The notes: generated by a model not told the origin, from the letters alone. Shown: positions 1-7,930, numbered from the stretch's first letter. The stretch: 39,896 bases of DNA from CAYRES01 sp964423425 (GCA_964423425.1 CAYRES010000017.1:1-39896); one strand, 5' to 3'. Numbers and translations: made by a program.

Positions 1-493
1 ACCTACACATCACGCCGTACGTGAAACGACATATGGACTTGACCACCGACACGAGGAGGCGCGTCCGGAGAAGTTCTTCTAGTAGCTCCTGCTGTCCACG
101 CACGGGGCTGCCTGTTCTCAAGCCTCCTTGAACATGGACGCGCGACGCACAGGGCCAAGCGAACGCGAACGACTTTGCACCCTTCTGACGATGCCGGACA
201 GATCATAGCGGTACGGCCAAGAACCGACGGCACAAGAGAAAGGGGGATGCGCCAACGCCCTCGGTCAAGACGGGAGTCCGGCAGCCAAGTCGGGGCGATC
301 GTTTCTCGGAGTTCAGGAAACCTGCCAGAACAGAGCTTCGACCTGGAGCAGCGTCGACACGCATTCTTGCTACAACGAGCTGCCTCTCGGTTCAGATGCC
401 TATGACCGCACTCTGGGCATGGCAGACTCGGTAGTGGAGGAGCCCCACCGGGCGATCGGCCGCGAATAGCGACCGGTTGGAGAGAGGAACAGG
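1..493. other. No supported gene
   Basis: Only short overlapping open frames on both strands are present, none with a convincing ribosome binding site or a recognisable protein. The last 20 bases hold the purine-rich ribosome binding site of the next gene. The left edge may contain the upstream part of a transcription unit, but I see no clear promoter, hairpin or repeat. Confidence 0.5.
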
Positions 494-991
494 ATGACCG
501 GAACCGTCAGGAAGTGGTGCAGTGTTGGAGCGGCGGCCCTTCTGGGCGTCGCGGTGGTGGGAATCATCACGAATTGGCATCTGGTTGCCTCGAACTTCAT
601 TCCAAGAGCGCAACAAGATCTTCCTTGGGACATTGGGATCGTCTACTTACCTTTTTGGGCATCCGCATCCTTGATGCTGGGCCTTCTCCTTCTCGTTGGC
701 CTGTTCGTTACCCGCAGCGCGCAGAGGAGATTCGCTTGGTTGTTCTTGCTCCTGCTGCTCGCGTACACGCTGCAGATCACGACTGGGAGCGGGTTTTTCG
801 TACTGCCACTAACCCCAAGCCAAGAGAGCGCGGGAGCGGTGTCCATCTTCACAAGACTCACATCGGTCACTGCTGAGTGGTGGACCTTCGCAATCATGAT
901 TGGTGCTGTTCTTGGGGTTGGGGTGGCGGACCGACTTCTCGAGCGAAGAGGCACTCCAACACGCCCGAGCAAGAATCCCCCGGAAAGCTAG
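494..991 (+). CDS. Small multi-pass membrane protein, unknown function
   Basis: This 165-residue protein has about four hydrophobic segments (roughly residues 9-27, 50-72, 80-98 and 130-146), so it should sit in the cytoplasmic membrane. A short basic tail rich in Arg and Pro follows the last segment. The start is supported by the purine-rich GAGAGGAAC a few bases upstream. I recognise no family and see no catalytic motif. It reads in the same direction as the exported protein that follows after a gap of about 50 bases, so the two may be co-transcribed. What is inferred is only membrane location; no function is proposed. Confidence 0.6.
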   Translation: MTGTVRKWCSVGAAALLGVAVVGIITNWHLVASNFIPRAQQDLPWDIGIVYLPFWASASLMLGLLLLVGLFVTRSAQRRFAWLFLLLLLAYTLQITTGSGFFVLPLTPSQESAGAVSIFTRLTSVTAEWWTFAIMIGAVLGVGVADRLLERRGTPTRPSKNPPES

Positions 992-1045
992 CCAGACCAC
1001 GCACATAGCTCGATCCTGTGGAGCAAGGACGAAACGAAAGGGATC

Positions 1046-1678
1046 ATGATCATGTGGCGAAAGAAGGCAGTGTGGATTGCATGCTTGGCCGCATTGCTCG
1101 TTGCCGGATCAGTAGCTGTGGTGATGGCAACCGGCGGTGATGACAGCACGGACGGTCAAGCTGTCGCTGCCGCGCAGAGTGAGGTCTCTGCTCTGGTAGA
1201 CGAAATGGTGTCGGCGGGTCTGAATGTAACCGATTCCGGTTACGTGCCGGAGACAGGGCAAGATCCAGCTTACTACCGCATTCAGATCCAGACGGGGGAG
1301 TGGGACAAGTATCTGTGGGACTATGATCTGGCTACGCGGATACTCGCGAAGGCAAAGGCGGGAGGGTACATAGCTGTGGACTATGCCGACGTCATCCTGG
1401 TGGACGTGAGTGGAGATGCGATTCCTCACCTTGCCGAGATACAGCATCTCGACACGGAGCTATGGGCGGATCGGTCGGAGAGTGGATGTGCTGCGATTGA
1501 GGAACGTCTCGTGGCGCAGGTCAAGAAGACGGCGGAAGCGCACGGTTTCGGGGTGCTGCATTTCTCCGTGACGTTGACGAACGGAACACCTGCGGCGGTA
1601 ATCGATCTGGCAATGCCCGAGGCCATTGCGAGTGGCGACCTGAATACAGGGACTTCATGCTCGGTACAAGCGGTCTAA
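1046..1678 (+). CDS. Exported or membrane-anchored protein, unknown function
   Basis: The 210-residue product begins with a basic n-region and one hydrophobic stretch (residues 8-29) ending near an Ala-Thr-Gly-Gly segment, so it is either secreted or held by an N-terminal anchor. GAAAGG lies just upstream of the start; a second ATG two codons later is also possible. The rest is an acidic soluble domain of about 170 residues with two cysteines (in ESGC and TSCS) that could form a disulfide outside the cell. I do not recognise the domain. It is followed by a decayed lipoprotein fragment rather than by an intact operon partner. Confidence 0.6.
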   Translation: MIMWRKKAVWIACLAALLVAGSVAVVMATGGDDSTDGQAVAAAQSEVSALVDEMVSAGLNVTDSGYVPETGQDPAYYRIQIQTGEWDKYLWDYDLATRILAKAKAGGYIAVDYADVILVDVSGDAIPHLAEIQHLDTELWADRSESGCAAIEERLVAQVKKTAEAHGFGVLHFSVTLTNGTPAAVIDLAMPEAIASGDLNTGTSCSVQAV

Positions 1679-1770
1679 ATCGGACATTCCAGGCTATCCG
1701 CAATAGTTCTACCGGATCCGGCGTCTCCACCAGCATGGCTTGGTTTCCCAGTCTTGTTTCGACGGCTAAT

Positions 1771-1912
1771 CTTGGGGCGGCAGGCTGTGCGGGCGACACT
1801 GCCTCCGGCACATACCCCTTCACGAAAGGCTCAAGCCATAGAAGGGATCCGGATCGGCCGGTCCTCGGAGGCGGATATGGCCATGCTCCATGAGGGATCG
1901 CTTCCCGCCTCC
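1771..1912 (+). pseudogene. Decayed copy of a small lipoprotein gene (copy 1 of 3)
   Basis: Translating from 1771 gives a lipobox-like LGAAGC followed by ASGTYPFTKG, then the match jumps to the next frame, giving AIEGIRIG and ADMAML. The same series of motifs occurs in a single open frame at 17494-17700, so this copy looks frameshifted near 1825-1835, where it has one base more than the other copy. No start codon or signal-peptide n-region fits in front of it. It lies in the gap before the FtsX-domain gene at 1962. Confidence 0.5.
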
Positions 1913-1961
1913 ACCCGTAGGCCACGATCAAGGCACCAGAGAACGACAAGAAAGGACGCCT

Positions 1962-2372
1962 GTGAACCGTAAGATCGATGTCAACCTTGTTCAGCTCGTC
2001 TGCCTCGTCCTTGTCGTGCTCCTCGTCGGCGGTATCGCGGGCGCCAAGGTCTACCCGCAGCTACGCGCCGTGCCGGAAGGTGACGCCTCCATCTGGCTAA
2101 ACGGCGTCCCCGCCGATGACGACCGGCAGAGGATGGAAGCCGAGATGCGCTCCTGGTCCGAGGTGGCAGGCGTTATCTACGTGAGCGAGACGCAGAGACT
2201 CGATCGGCTCTCCGAGGTGGCCGGGATCCGTCTTATGGACGGGGCCAACCGCAATCCCTTTCCACCTTCGTTCATACTCAGCCTGAGGTCGCCTCTCTCT
2301 TCAGAAGAGATCATGCGGCGCATGGAGGCGAGCCACCCGGCACAGGTGGGGCAGGTGAACTCGAAGACCTGA
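1962..2372 (+). CDS. Membrane-anchored FtsX extracellular-domain-like protein
   Basis: The 136-residue product has one transmembrane segment (residues 9-28) and then a domain resembling the FtsX extracellular domain: a first strand (DASIWLNG), a helix with E-M-R-S, the segment VIYVSETQRLDRL, and the hallmark NPFPPSFILSL. FtsX itself would need four transmembrane segments and a permease domain, which are absent. I chose the GTG at 1962, with GAAAGGA just upstream, over an in-frame ATG 24 codons earlier whose product would start with a Pro/Arg-rich stretch. Two longer relatives lie at 6196 and 12049. The end may be altered: another frame continues with ESGQWKRR, comparable to DYGQWAER in the 6196 protein. 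It lies upstream of an ECF sigma factor. Confidence 0.6.
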   Translation: MNRKIDVNLVQLVCLVLVVLLVGGIAGAKVYPQLRAVPEGDASIWLNGVPADDDRQRMEAEMRSWSEVAGVIYVSETQRLDRLSEVAGIRLMDGANRNPFPPSFILSLRSPLSSEEIMRRMEASHPAQVGQVNSKT

Positions 2373-2767
2373 TGCCGCTGGCGCTTGAGAGCGGACAATG
2401 GAAGAGAAGGATGCGCTATCAGCCGGCTCTTGATGAGCTTGTGCACTGGTACTTGTCGCTCTCCGGGGCAGCCCGCGGCCAGCTCCCCCGGGGGACTCCT
2501 CACCGTCGCACCGCATGGGGGAGAGAGCCATGTTGCGGGTGCTCGAGGCGTGGCCCAAGGATCCGGCGAGGCGGGTTTCGCAATTCCGCGCCAATGGTTC
2601 CGAAGTAGGGACGTCGGCTGGCAGAAGGAGCTCGGCCGCAGTAGGCTGAATCCGGGGAGCCGGACTGGGCAACAGCACCCTGACCTAAGCGGCGCTCCAT
2701 CTCTTCCTGAGCAGCTAGGCGCGCTTGGTTGTAAACCTTCCCCCTCTCTTGAACGTTCTATTGACAG
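2373..2767. other. Gap before first ECF sigma gene; possible frameshifted tail
   Basis: The first 70 bases may encode the lost C-terminus of the preceding gene in another frame (residues LALESGQWKRR). The rest shows no supported gene. The palindrome GAACGTTC lies at 2751-2758, about ten bases before the sigma gene start, and could be part of an operator or of an ECF-type promoter, but no matching second element was found. Confidence 0.35.
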
Positions 2768-3328
2768 ATGACAGACCGCAAGGGAGTAGCCACGGATCAA
2801 GGCAAGCCAGATAGCGGCGTCAGCCTGGACGGTCTGAGCGGTTGCGGAGAGGACGAGAACTTCGAATCGTTGTTCCGGCGATATTACCCCCGTCTAGTGC
2901 AGACGCTCTGTCTTACCACGCTCGACAGAGAGACGGCGGCGGATGCGGCTCAGGAGGCCTTTCTCCAGCTTCATCTTGACTGGGAGCGAGTGTCGCACTA
3001 TGAGAATCGGGTTGGCTGGATCTACCGCGTGGCGCTCAACCGCTGTCGCGACTACAGGCGTCGCTCGCTCCGAGTTTTCAGGTTCTGGCAGACCCAGCCT
3101 CGCACGGTAGCTGAAGCCGAGGACATCGTCTGGGAGCCGGAGTGGGACTTTCTCGAAGCGTTGAAGGAGTTGCCCGACCGTCAGCGACAGGCCGCGGCTC
3201 TCCATTACGTCGCGGGGTTCTCACAACAGGAGACCGCTCAGGCCATGGGAGTCTCTGAAGGCACCGTCAAGAGTCATCTCTTTCGAGCGCGAGAGACGTT
3301 ACGCATGAAGCTCAAGGTGGAATCATGA
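2768..3328 (+). CDS. ECF-family RNA polymerase sigma factor
   Basis: The 186-residue protein has the two-domain layout of extracytoplasmic-function sigma factors. Region 2 spans about residues 32-99 (FESLFRRYYPRLV, then the conserved DAAQEAFLQL and the VGWIYRVALNRCRDY core, which melts and contacts the -10 element). Region 4 spans about 126-182 (LPDRQRQAAALHY, then the helix-turn-helix QQETAQAMGVSEGTVKSHLFRARE, which reads the -35). A 31-residue polar N-terminal extension is unusual but harmless. No good ribosome binding site precedes the ATG. It overlaps the next gene by ATGA, the usual arrangement of a sigma factor with its membrane regulator. The target genes are not known; the SLH and lipoprotein genes nearby are candidates. 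Confidence 0.92.
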   Translation: MTDRKGVATDQGKPDSGVSLDGLSGCGEDENFESLFRRYYPRLVQTLCLTTLDRETAADAAQEAFLQLHLDWERVSHYENRVGWIYRVALNRCRDYRRRSLRVFRFWQTQPRTVAEAEDIVWEPEWDFLEALKELPDRQRQAAALHYVAGFSQQETAQAMGVSEGTVKSHLFRARETLRMKLKVES

Positions 3329-4086
3329 GCGAGAGCAAGATGACCGACGAGCATCTGCGGCGGCAGTTCCAAGACAACCTGCCGAATGTGGATGCCGATC
3401 ATGGATGGGCACGGTTGCAGGTAAGGCTGGCGGACGAGCTGCCCTCTGGCTCCGCCAGGCCGCTGCGGCGTCGGCGACGGGCCATGATCACGGCGGTGGC
3501 AGTCGGCGCGAGCGTCATAGTTGTCGCTCTGTTTGCGGCGGCAGCTCTTGGGCTCTTCGGGGGCGGTACCCAGATGGCCTCGGTGGAGGTGACGGCCGGG
3601 CCGACCGGGGTCGGACCCGGAACTGCCACCACAACACGTGGAAGCCACACTGGGACAACAACGTCGTCGTCTCCCGGGACCACCGAAGTGAGTGAGAACG
3701 TGCCGGAAACTACTACTTCGTCGACGCTGCTCTTCCCGTCACAACTATCGTTCATGGAGGAACTCTCCGGTGACGGCTACCAAACCGCCATCGTTTTCAC
3801 GGACCAAGAGGGAGGCACGTTGATCACGAAAGTGTGGATTATGGTCGACTCCGACCATGCCGCCCGGGCGACCAACGACGTCATCTTCGAGCATGCGCTA
3901 GATCTTGCTGAGAAATATGGAGCAGCCGACTACACGGAAGGCCGGCTGAGGGTGGAGCTTTCCGACGCGCCACCCGGAGAGCTGATCAAGGACCACATAA
4001 TCGAGTCGCGGGACTTCGATCTTACGGAGACGACCACATCCATGACGCCCGACACGACCGCCGACACTGTCCCAACCAAGCAATGA
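3325..4086 (+). CDS. Putative membrane anti-sigma factor
   Basis: The start overlaps the sigma factor stop in ATGA, so translation is probably coupled. The 253-residue protein has a cytoplasmic N-terminal segment of about 50 residues, a strongly basic stretch (RPLRRRRRA), one transmembrane helix (residues 54-77), a Thr/Ser/Gly-rich linker (about 85-135) and a C-terminal extracellular domain of about 100 residues that I do not recognise. The position and topology match membrane anti-sigma factors, which hold their sigma partner at the membrane until a signal arrives. The zinc-binding His-x3-Cys-x2-Cys motif of the common ZAS class is absent, so sigma binding by the N-terminus is inferred. The protein ends in another Thr-rich tail. 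Confidence 0.65.
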   Translation: MSESKMTDEHLRRQFQDNLPNVDADHGWARLQVRLADELPSGSARPLRRRRRAMITAVAVGASVIVVALFAAAALGLFGGGTQMASVEVTAGPTGVGPGTATTTRGSHTGTTTSSSPGTTEVSENVPETTTSSTLLFPSQLSFMEELSGDGYQTAIVFTDQEGGTLITKVWIMVDSDHAARATNDVIFEHALDLAEKYGAADYTEGRLRVELSDAPPGELIKDHIIESRDFDLTETTTSMTPDTTADTVPTKQ

Positions 4087-4142
4087 CCTCGGCGAGGCAG
4101 TTCGGGGCCGTTGTCGGCCGAGCACACAGAAGGAGGCAGATC

Positions 4143-5429
4143 ATGTCAGTCATTCGCAAGGTAATCCTAGCGGCTGCGGTATCGCTCTTCGCGCTGCTAG
4201 TGATGTTCTCAGGGACGCCGACCGCGGCTAAGGCATCACCGCTGTGGACCGATCTACCCGATGACCTCCTGGCGAACTATGGGCTGACGCAGGACGACAT
4301 CGGCTCGATGTCGAACGGGTACCCCGACCACACTTGGCCTCCGGGGAAGTGCATGACGAGGGGTCAGTTCGTCCGGTTCGCCTTGTCCTACTTCCGGATA
4401 TTTCCCGACTATATAGGCAATGTGTACCAGCACTTCACCGATGTCCCTCGTGACTCTCCCTACTACGGTTGGGTGGAGACCGCGTTCCATGTTGGGCTCA
4501 TCCAGGGATACACGGCTCCTTCCTCAACGGAAGCGACCGTTTTCGGGTTATACGATCTGGTGACCCGCGAACAGGCCGTAACCATCCTCATGCGCTATCT
4601 CTCCAAGACGGAACCTTCAACCTTCGACTACTCCGCGTACACCACCGAGCGGGTGAACCAGCTGCTCGCTCCTTTCGCAGACAGTCACCAGGTGCGACGC
4701 CCGCAAGAAATAGCCATGGCGCTTGATATCAACGTCCTCAGACCCCCGGGTGCTGCCATCACGCCCGAGGCGAGCGTCACCAGAATCCAGGCCGCCGCGC
4801 TGATCGCTCGCGCCCATGGCCTGTTGCCGTCGCCGACAGAAGAGCCACCCTCTATGCCCGACCATGTGCTTTCTTGGCTTAGCTCTGATGCCTATGTGGC
4901 AGGCATCCAGGCAGAGACATTCCAGCTCGGGTCGCTCGCACCATGGATGCCGCGCGAACTCACGGTGAAGGCGCGGGTGGCGCCGGACCAAGACCCGGCC
5001 GTCTACCAGGGGATTGCCGAGAAGCTTGTCTCCCTGGCGGATAAGTACAAGGGCGTGATGAAGTACGAGCAGGTGCGCGTACTGCTCATCACTGAGGGCG
5101 GGGCTTTGGTCTATGACCACACGTTTGCGGAGACTGCGGCGAGCCTGGTGTCGCCAGCCATAACCTGGGGGCAGGCACTCGATATCGCGAAGGACTTTGA
5201 GGCTGAGCATCCGCATGTAGTGCCGACAGATGTCGTGCCTCCAGGCGACATCAAGGTCACGGTGAGAAGTGCAGAGCTTGTCGAGACGGACGCGCCGGCT
5301 ATCACCAATGGGCAGCAGATGCTTGTCTGGATCGTTAAGTTGGGCGGAACTCATCCCCGGGGTGAGATCAGAGCGACGATCTACATCGATGCGCTATCCG
5401 GGGAGATACTGACACACCTCGTATATTGA
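4143..5429 (+). CDS. Secreted SLH-domain protein with C-terminal PepSY-like region
   Basis: I chose the ATG at 4143 because a strong AGGAGG lies 6 bases upstream and a clear signal peptide follows (residues 1-31, ending TAAKAS); an earlier in-frame ATG at 4083 overlaps the previous stop. The 428-residue protein has three S-layer homology segments at about residues 34-85, 97-153 and 177-227. The middle one is the most typical (HFTDVPRDSPYYGWVETA, then TREQAVTILMRYL). SLH domains hold proteins to cell-wall polymers. The last 90 residues (ITWGQALDIAKDFEAEH, then LVWIVKL and ATIYIDALSGEIL) resemble a PepSY domain. Its place behind a sigma/anti-sigma pair suggests it is a product or a modulator of that system. 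Confidence 0.8.
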   Translation: MSVIRKVILAAAVSLFALLVMFSGTPTAAKASPLWTDLPDDLLANYGLTQDDIGSMSNGYPDHTWPPGKCMTRGQFVRFALSYFRIFPDYIGNVYQHFTDVPRDSPYYGWVETAFHVGLIQGYTAPSSTEATVFGLYDLVTREQAVTILMRYLSKTEPSTFDYSAYTTERVNQLLAPFADSHQVRRPQEIAMALDINVLRPPGAAITPEASVTRIQAAALIARAHGLLPSPTEEPPSMPDHVLSWLSSDAYVAGIQAETFQLGSLAPWMPRELTVKARVAPDQDPAVYQGIAEKLVSLADKYKGVMKYEQVRVLLITEGGALVYDHTFAETAASLVSPAITWGQALDIAKDFEAEHPHVVPTDVVPPGDIKVTVRSAELVETDAPAITNGQQMLVWIVKLGGTHPRGEIRATIYIDALSGEILTHLVY

Positions 5430-5433
5430 GTCC

Positions 5434-5523
5434 TTTGCCCACTCGGGTTGAAAGATCGAAGGCGGGCAAACTGCTCTGCTTTCCAGCAGCCTTCGCATTC
5501 TCGGTGAAGCCGAGCGAGCAGTT
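5434..5523 (+). ncRNA. Candidate structured RNA, three-way junction
   Basis: Several helices can form between the SLH gene and the second sigma gene. The outer helix pairs AACTGCTC (5469-5476) with GAGCAGTT (5516-5523). Inside it are CTGCT/AGCAG (5476-5480 with 5485-5489, loop TTCC) and CTCGG/CCGAG (5500-5504 with 5510-5514, loop TGAAG). An alternative helix, TTTGCCC (5434-5440) with GGGCAAA (5464-5470), shares two bases with the outer helix. It could be a terminator-like structure or a leader element; no U-tract follows. I match it to no known family. Confidence 0.35.
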
Positions 5524-5695
5524 CTGCAGACAGTGGCAGAGCGCCCAACGCCGCCGAGGTTGTTGTCTTGCTCCTGCAACCCGTGTCAAGAAGAAGGTAC
5601 CCTCCAGACGTCTCCATAGTAGAGGGTGGTTCTGAACGGCGTCAGTACTCGCTCGTCCTTGGCGATGTGATCGAGGAGTCGACACAGACGGAGGT

Positions 5696-6199
5696 GTGCT
5701 TATCCTTATTGCGGAAGGCCCTAACGGAAGCTTCGATAGCTTCGTCCAAGAGCACTCCGCGCGGTTGGTGCGGAGCCTCTCGCTTATCTCCAAGGACCCG
5801 GAGCTTGCCTGGGACGCTGCCCAGGATGCGTTCCTCAAGCTCTACTTGCGCTGGGATACTGTGGGCGACCTACGTGACCCGGTCGCTTGGCTCTATCGGG
5901 TCGCACTCAACCGCTGCAGCGACTACCGCCGAATCGTCGTCCGCGGCAGACGACTGACAGAACGCCTGCAGGGCATGAGCACCGGTCTTTGGACCGAGCC
6001 GCGCCTGGCGGACACGGAACTGGCTCTCACCTTCAGCGCGCTTCCGCGCCGCCAGCGCACCGCCGCCACCCTCCACTACCTGGCGGACATGTCTACCGAG
6101 GAAGTCGCCCAGGTGATGGGTGTTTCCCGAGGCACTGTCGACCGTCATCTCTTTCGAGCACGAGAAGCACTTCGATCAAGTATGGAGGCCCAATCATGA
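5696..6199 (+). CDS. ECF-family RNA polymerase sigma factor, second copy
   Basis: The 167-residue protein is a clear relative of the sigma factor at 2768. Region 2 covers about residues 13-80 (DAAQDAFLKLYLRWD, VAWLYRVALNRCSDYRR) and region 4 about 108-162 (LPRRQRTAATLHYLADM, then EEVAQVMGVSRGTVDRHLFRAREAL). It overlaps the next gene by ATGA. The start is uncertain: the GTG at 5696 sits only one or two bases after GGAGGT, too close for a normal ribosome binding site, and the frame is open upstream to 5636 without a usual start codon. A weak or unusual start may keep expression low. Its pairing with an FtsX-domain regulator suggests control by cell-wall status. Confidence 0.9.
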   Translation: MLILIAEGPNGSFDSFVQEHSARLVRSLSLISKDPELAWDAAQDAFLKLYLRWDTVGDLRDPVAWLYRVALNRCSDYRRIVVRGRRLTERLQGMSTGLWTEPRLADTELALTFSALPRRQRTAATLHYLADMSTEEVAQVMGVSRGTVDRHLFRAREALRSSMEAQS

Positions 6200-7110
6200 A
6201 CAGGCCTGTGAGCGACACTGAGCTAAGTGATGCCATCCGTCGGCTCGCGCCCCCAGTCGACGGGGGCGCCTTCCACCGGGAACTGGGCGAGAGATGCGCA
6301 GCGAAGAGGCGGAGGTATCAGCGAGGTCCGCGTATTCGGGCGTGGGCCATTGGTGCGGCTGTTGTCGCGCTTCTGGTCGCAGGGGGCTTCGGTGTGAACG
6401 CGCTTATGGAGCGGGTGGGTCAGGACGAGGGGATGGTGCTCACCGACGACAGCATGAGTCCGGGCGCAACGGGCACGGGCTCACCGGATCCGACCAGCCG
6501 TGAAGCCACCACTCTTACGGGAGCGAAGGCCGAGTTGTGGGCGGAGATCCAACGTACCCGCGAGGGCGTGAAGTCAGGCGAACTGATCTTCGCGTGGACC
6601 GCTTCGGAGGCGGCGAGGGAGGATCTACCCTCCGACCCCATGCTGATGTTGGATTCACTGGAGAAGTCGCTCCTCGGGCCCGATATCACCGTGTACCTGC
6701 GCGATAGCGCTGGGGACGCGACTGCTCTAAGAAGCGAGATATCAGCCATGCCCGGCGTGGCGAGGCTGGAGTTCGTGAGCAAAGACGAGGCCCTCCAAAA
6801 GCTCAAGGAGAGCTTCGCGGACCATCCCGAGATCATCTCCAGCCTGCCGGGCAATCCCTTACCCGCCAGCCTGGAAGTCTGGCTGACCGACTACACGCAG
6901 GCTCCGGCCCTAGCCGATCAACTGCGCGACCGCCCCGAGGTCGACGAGGTGCGCCCCCCGACCATGGACTACGGCCAGTGGGCCGAGCGCCTGCGAAGCC
7001 TCACGCGAGAGGGATCGGGTGACAGTGGGAGGGTTATCGTCAGCAATTCCTACCCTTCCCCAACCGTCGCCTCTGGCGTCACCGGGGGAGCAACCCAGCA
7101 CCTGGGCTGA
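6196..7110 (+). CDS. Anti-sigma-like membrane protein fused to FtsX extracellular domain
   Basis: The ATG overlaps the sigma factor stop (ATGA). The 304-residue product has a cytoplasmic N-terminus of about 48 residues, one transmembrane helix (49-68), a low-complexity linker, and from about residue 110 an extracellular part shared with the lipoprotein at 12049: an AEIQRTREGVKSGELIFAW segment, LPSDP, LDSLEKS, and then an FtsX extracellular domain (about 163-255) with ITVYLRDSA, MPGVARLEFVSKDEAL, NPLPASLEVWL and RPEVDEVRPP. In FtsX this domain binds partners that switch on peptidoglycan hydrolases. The gene order and topology suggest an anti-sigma factor that senses such a partner. No zinc anti-sigma motif is visible, and FtsE and the FtsX permease are absent. 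The domain call is confident; sigma control is inferred. Confidence 0.75.
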   Translation: MNRPVSDTELSDAIRRLAPPVDGGAFHRELGERCAAKRRRYQRGPRIRAWAIGAAVVALLVAGGFGVNALMERVGQDEGMVLTDDSMSPGATGTGSPDPTSREATTLTGAKAELWAEIQRTREGVKSGELIFAWTASEAAREDLPSDPMLMLDSLEKSLLGPDITVYLRDSAGDATALRSEISAMPGVARLEFVSKDEALQKLKESFADHPEIISSLPGNPLPASLEVWLTDYTQAPALADQLRDRPEVDEVRPPTMDYGQWAERLRSLTREGSGDSGRVIVSNSYPSPTVASGVTGGATQHLG

Positions 7111-7232
7111 AGATCTGGGCAACGCTGATGGGCGGTAAGGAAAGGAGGTGACAGTATAGCTAGATAAGATACAGCTGATACATGCAACCCGAGACAATGA
7201 ACGTTGCAGAACACCCTACATAGGAGCTAGGC

Positions 7233-7928
7233 ATGAAGAAGCGCGCTAATCTCGTAATTCTTGTCGCATTAGTCTTCTCTGTGCTATTTGCAGGAACTGC
7301 ATTGGCTGAGGTGCCTAATGTCACTTATCCCAGAGGCGATAGTGATCCACGCCTTTGCACAATAACAGAGTGGGAAATACTGCCTGATGGCAGTGTACAT
7401 GGCTCTGCTGGGTTCACTTCTCCAAATGGCTACAGCGCGGGTATCATTCAAGTTGGAGAGAACGGTGAGCCAGTAGTAGCTACTTATGACAACGAAGAGG
7501 AGTTTGAAGCAGCCCTGAAAGCCAGAGGTTGGGAGCCACTGCCTGCTATTGAGAGACCCGACGCCGACCAGCGCCAGGCTTTAAGCAGCGGCAATGGGCA
7601 TATTGGAATTGGGTCAGCAATCAAGAACTCATTAGGCACCAACGTCAATTGGTCCACTTTTATCACCGACTATTCGTGGAGTGGTACCCAGGTAACTTAC
7701 TACGCAAAACACCCATATAGCTTCTCTGCACCCACCTCACTTCAGAATGGTTGGAGGATACTAAGCGGTCCGAACTACACCGCGCCATCTATACCATCTA
7801 GCAATGCCCTTGGGACATACAATACAAGTTATACGGGTCCTGGTGGTCTATACAATTGGCTTTCTCTTCGAAACAGAGCCTATCCTGACTACGGAGTGAG
7901 TGGCGTGCAATATACCTTAGCTTTCTAA
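7233..7928 (+). CDS. Secreted protein of unknown function, atypical composition
   Basis: The 231-residue product starts with a signal peptide (KKRANLVILVALVFSVLFAG, ending TALA before EVP) and AGGAG lies upstream of the ATG. The mature part has an N-terminal half with short strand-like segments and a C-terminal half rich in Ser, Tyr, Asn, Thr and Gly, as in surface or extracellular beta proteins. I recognise no family. The gene is visibly AT-richer than its neighbours, with many A- or T-ending codons, and no operon partner follows. This suggests recent transfer. The cleaved product should be exported; function unknown. Confidence 0.65.
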   Translation: MKKRANLVILVALVFSVLFAGTALAEVPNVTYPRGDSDPRLCTITEWEILPDGSVHGSAGFTSPNGYSAGIIQVGENGEPVVATYDNEEEFEAALKARGWEPLPAIERPDADQRQALSSGNGHIGIGSAIKNSLGTNVNWSTFITDYSWSGTQVTYYAKHPYSFSAPTSLQNGWRILSGPNYTAPSIPSSNALGTYNTSYTGPGGLYNWLSLRNRAYPDYGVSGVQYTLAF

Positions 7929-7930
7929 CC

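Noticed and set aside
2373..2767. A riboswitch before the first sigma gene
   Set aside because: I found no known riboswitch core; short GC runs alone are not enough.
3325..4086. A zinc-dependent (ZAS) anti-sigma factor
   Set aside because: No His-x3-Cys-x2-Cys is present in the N-terminal part.
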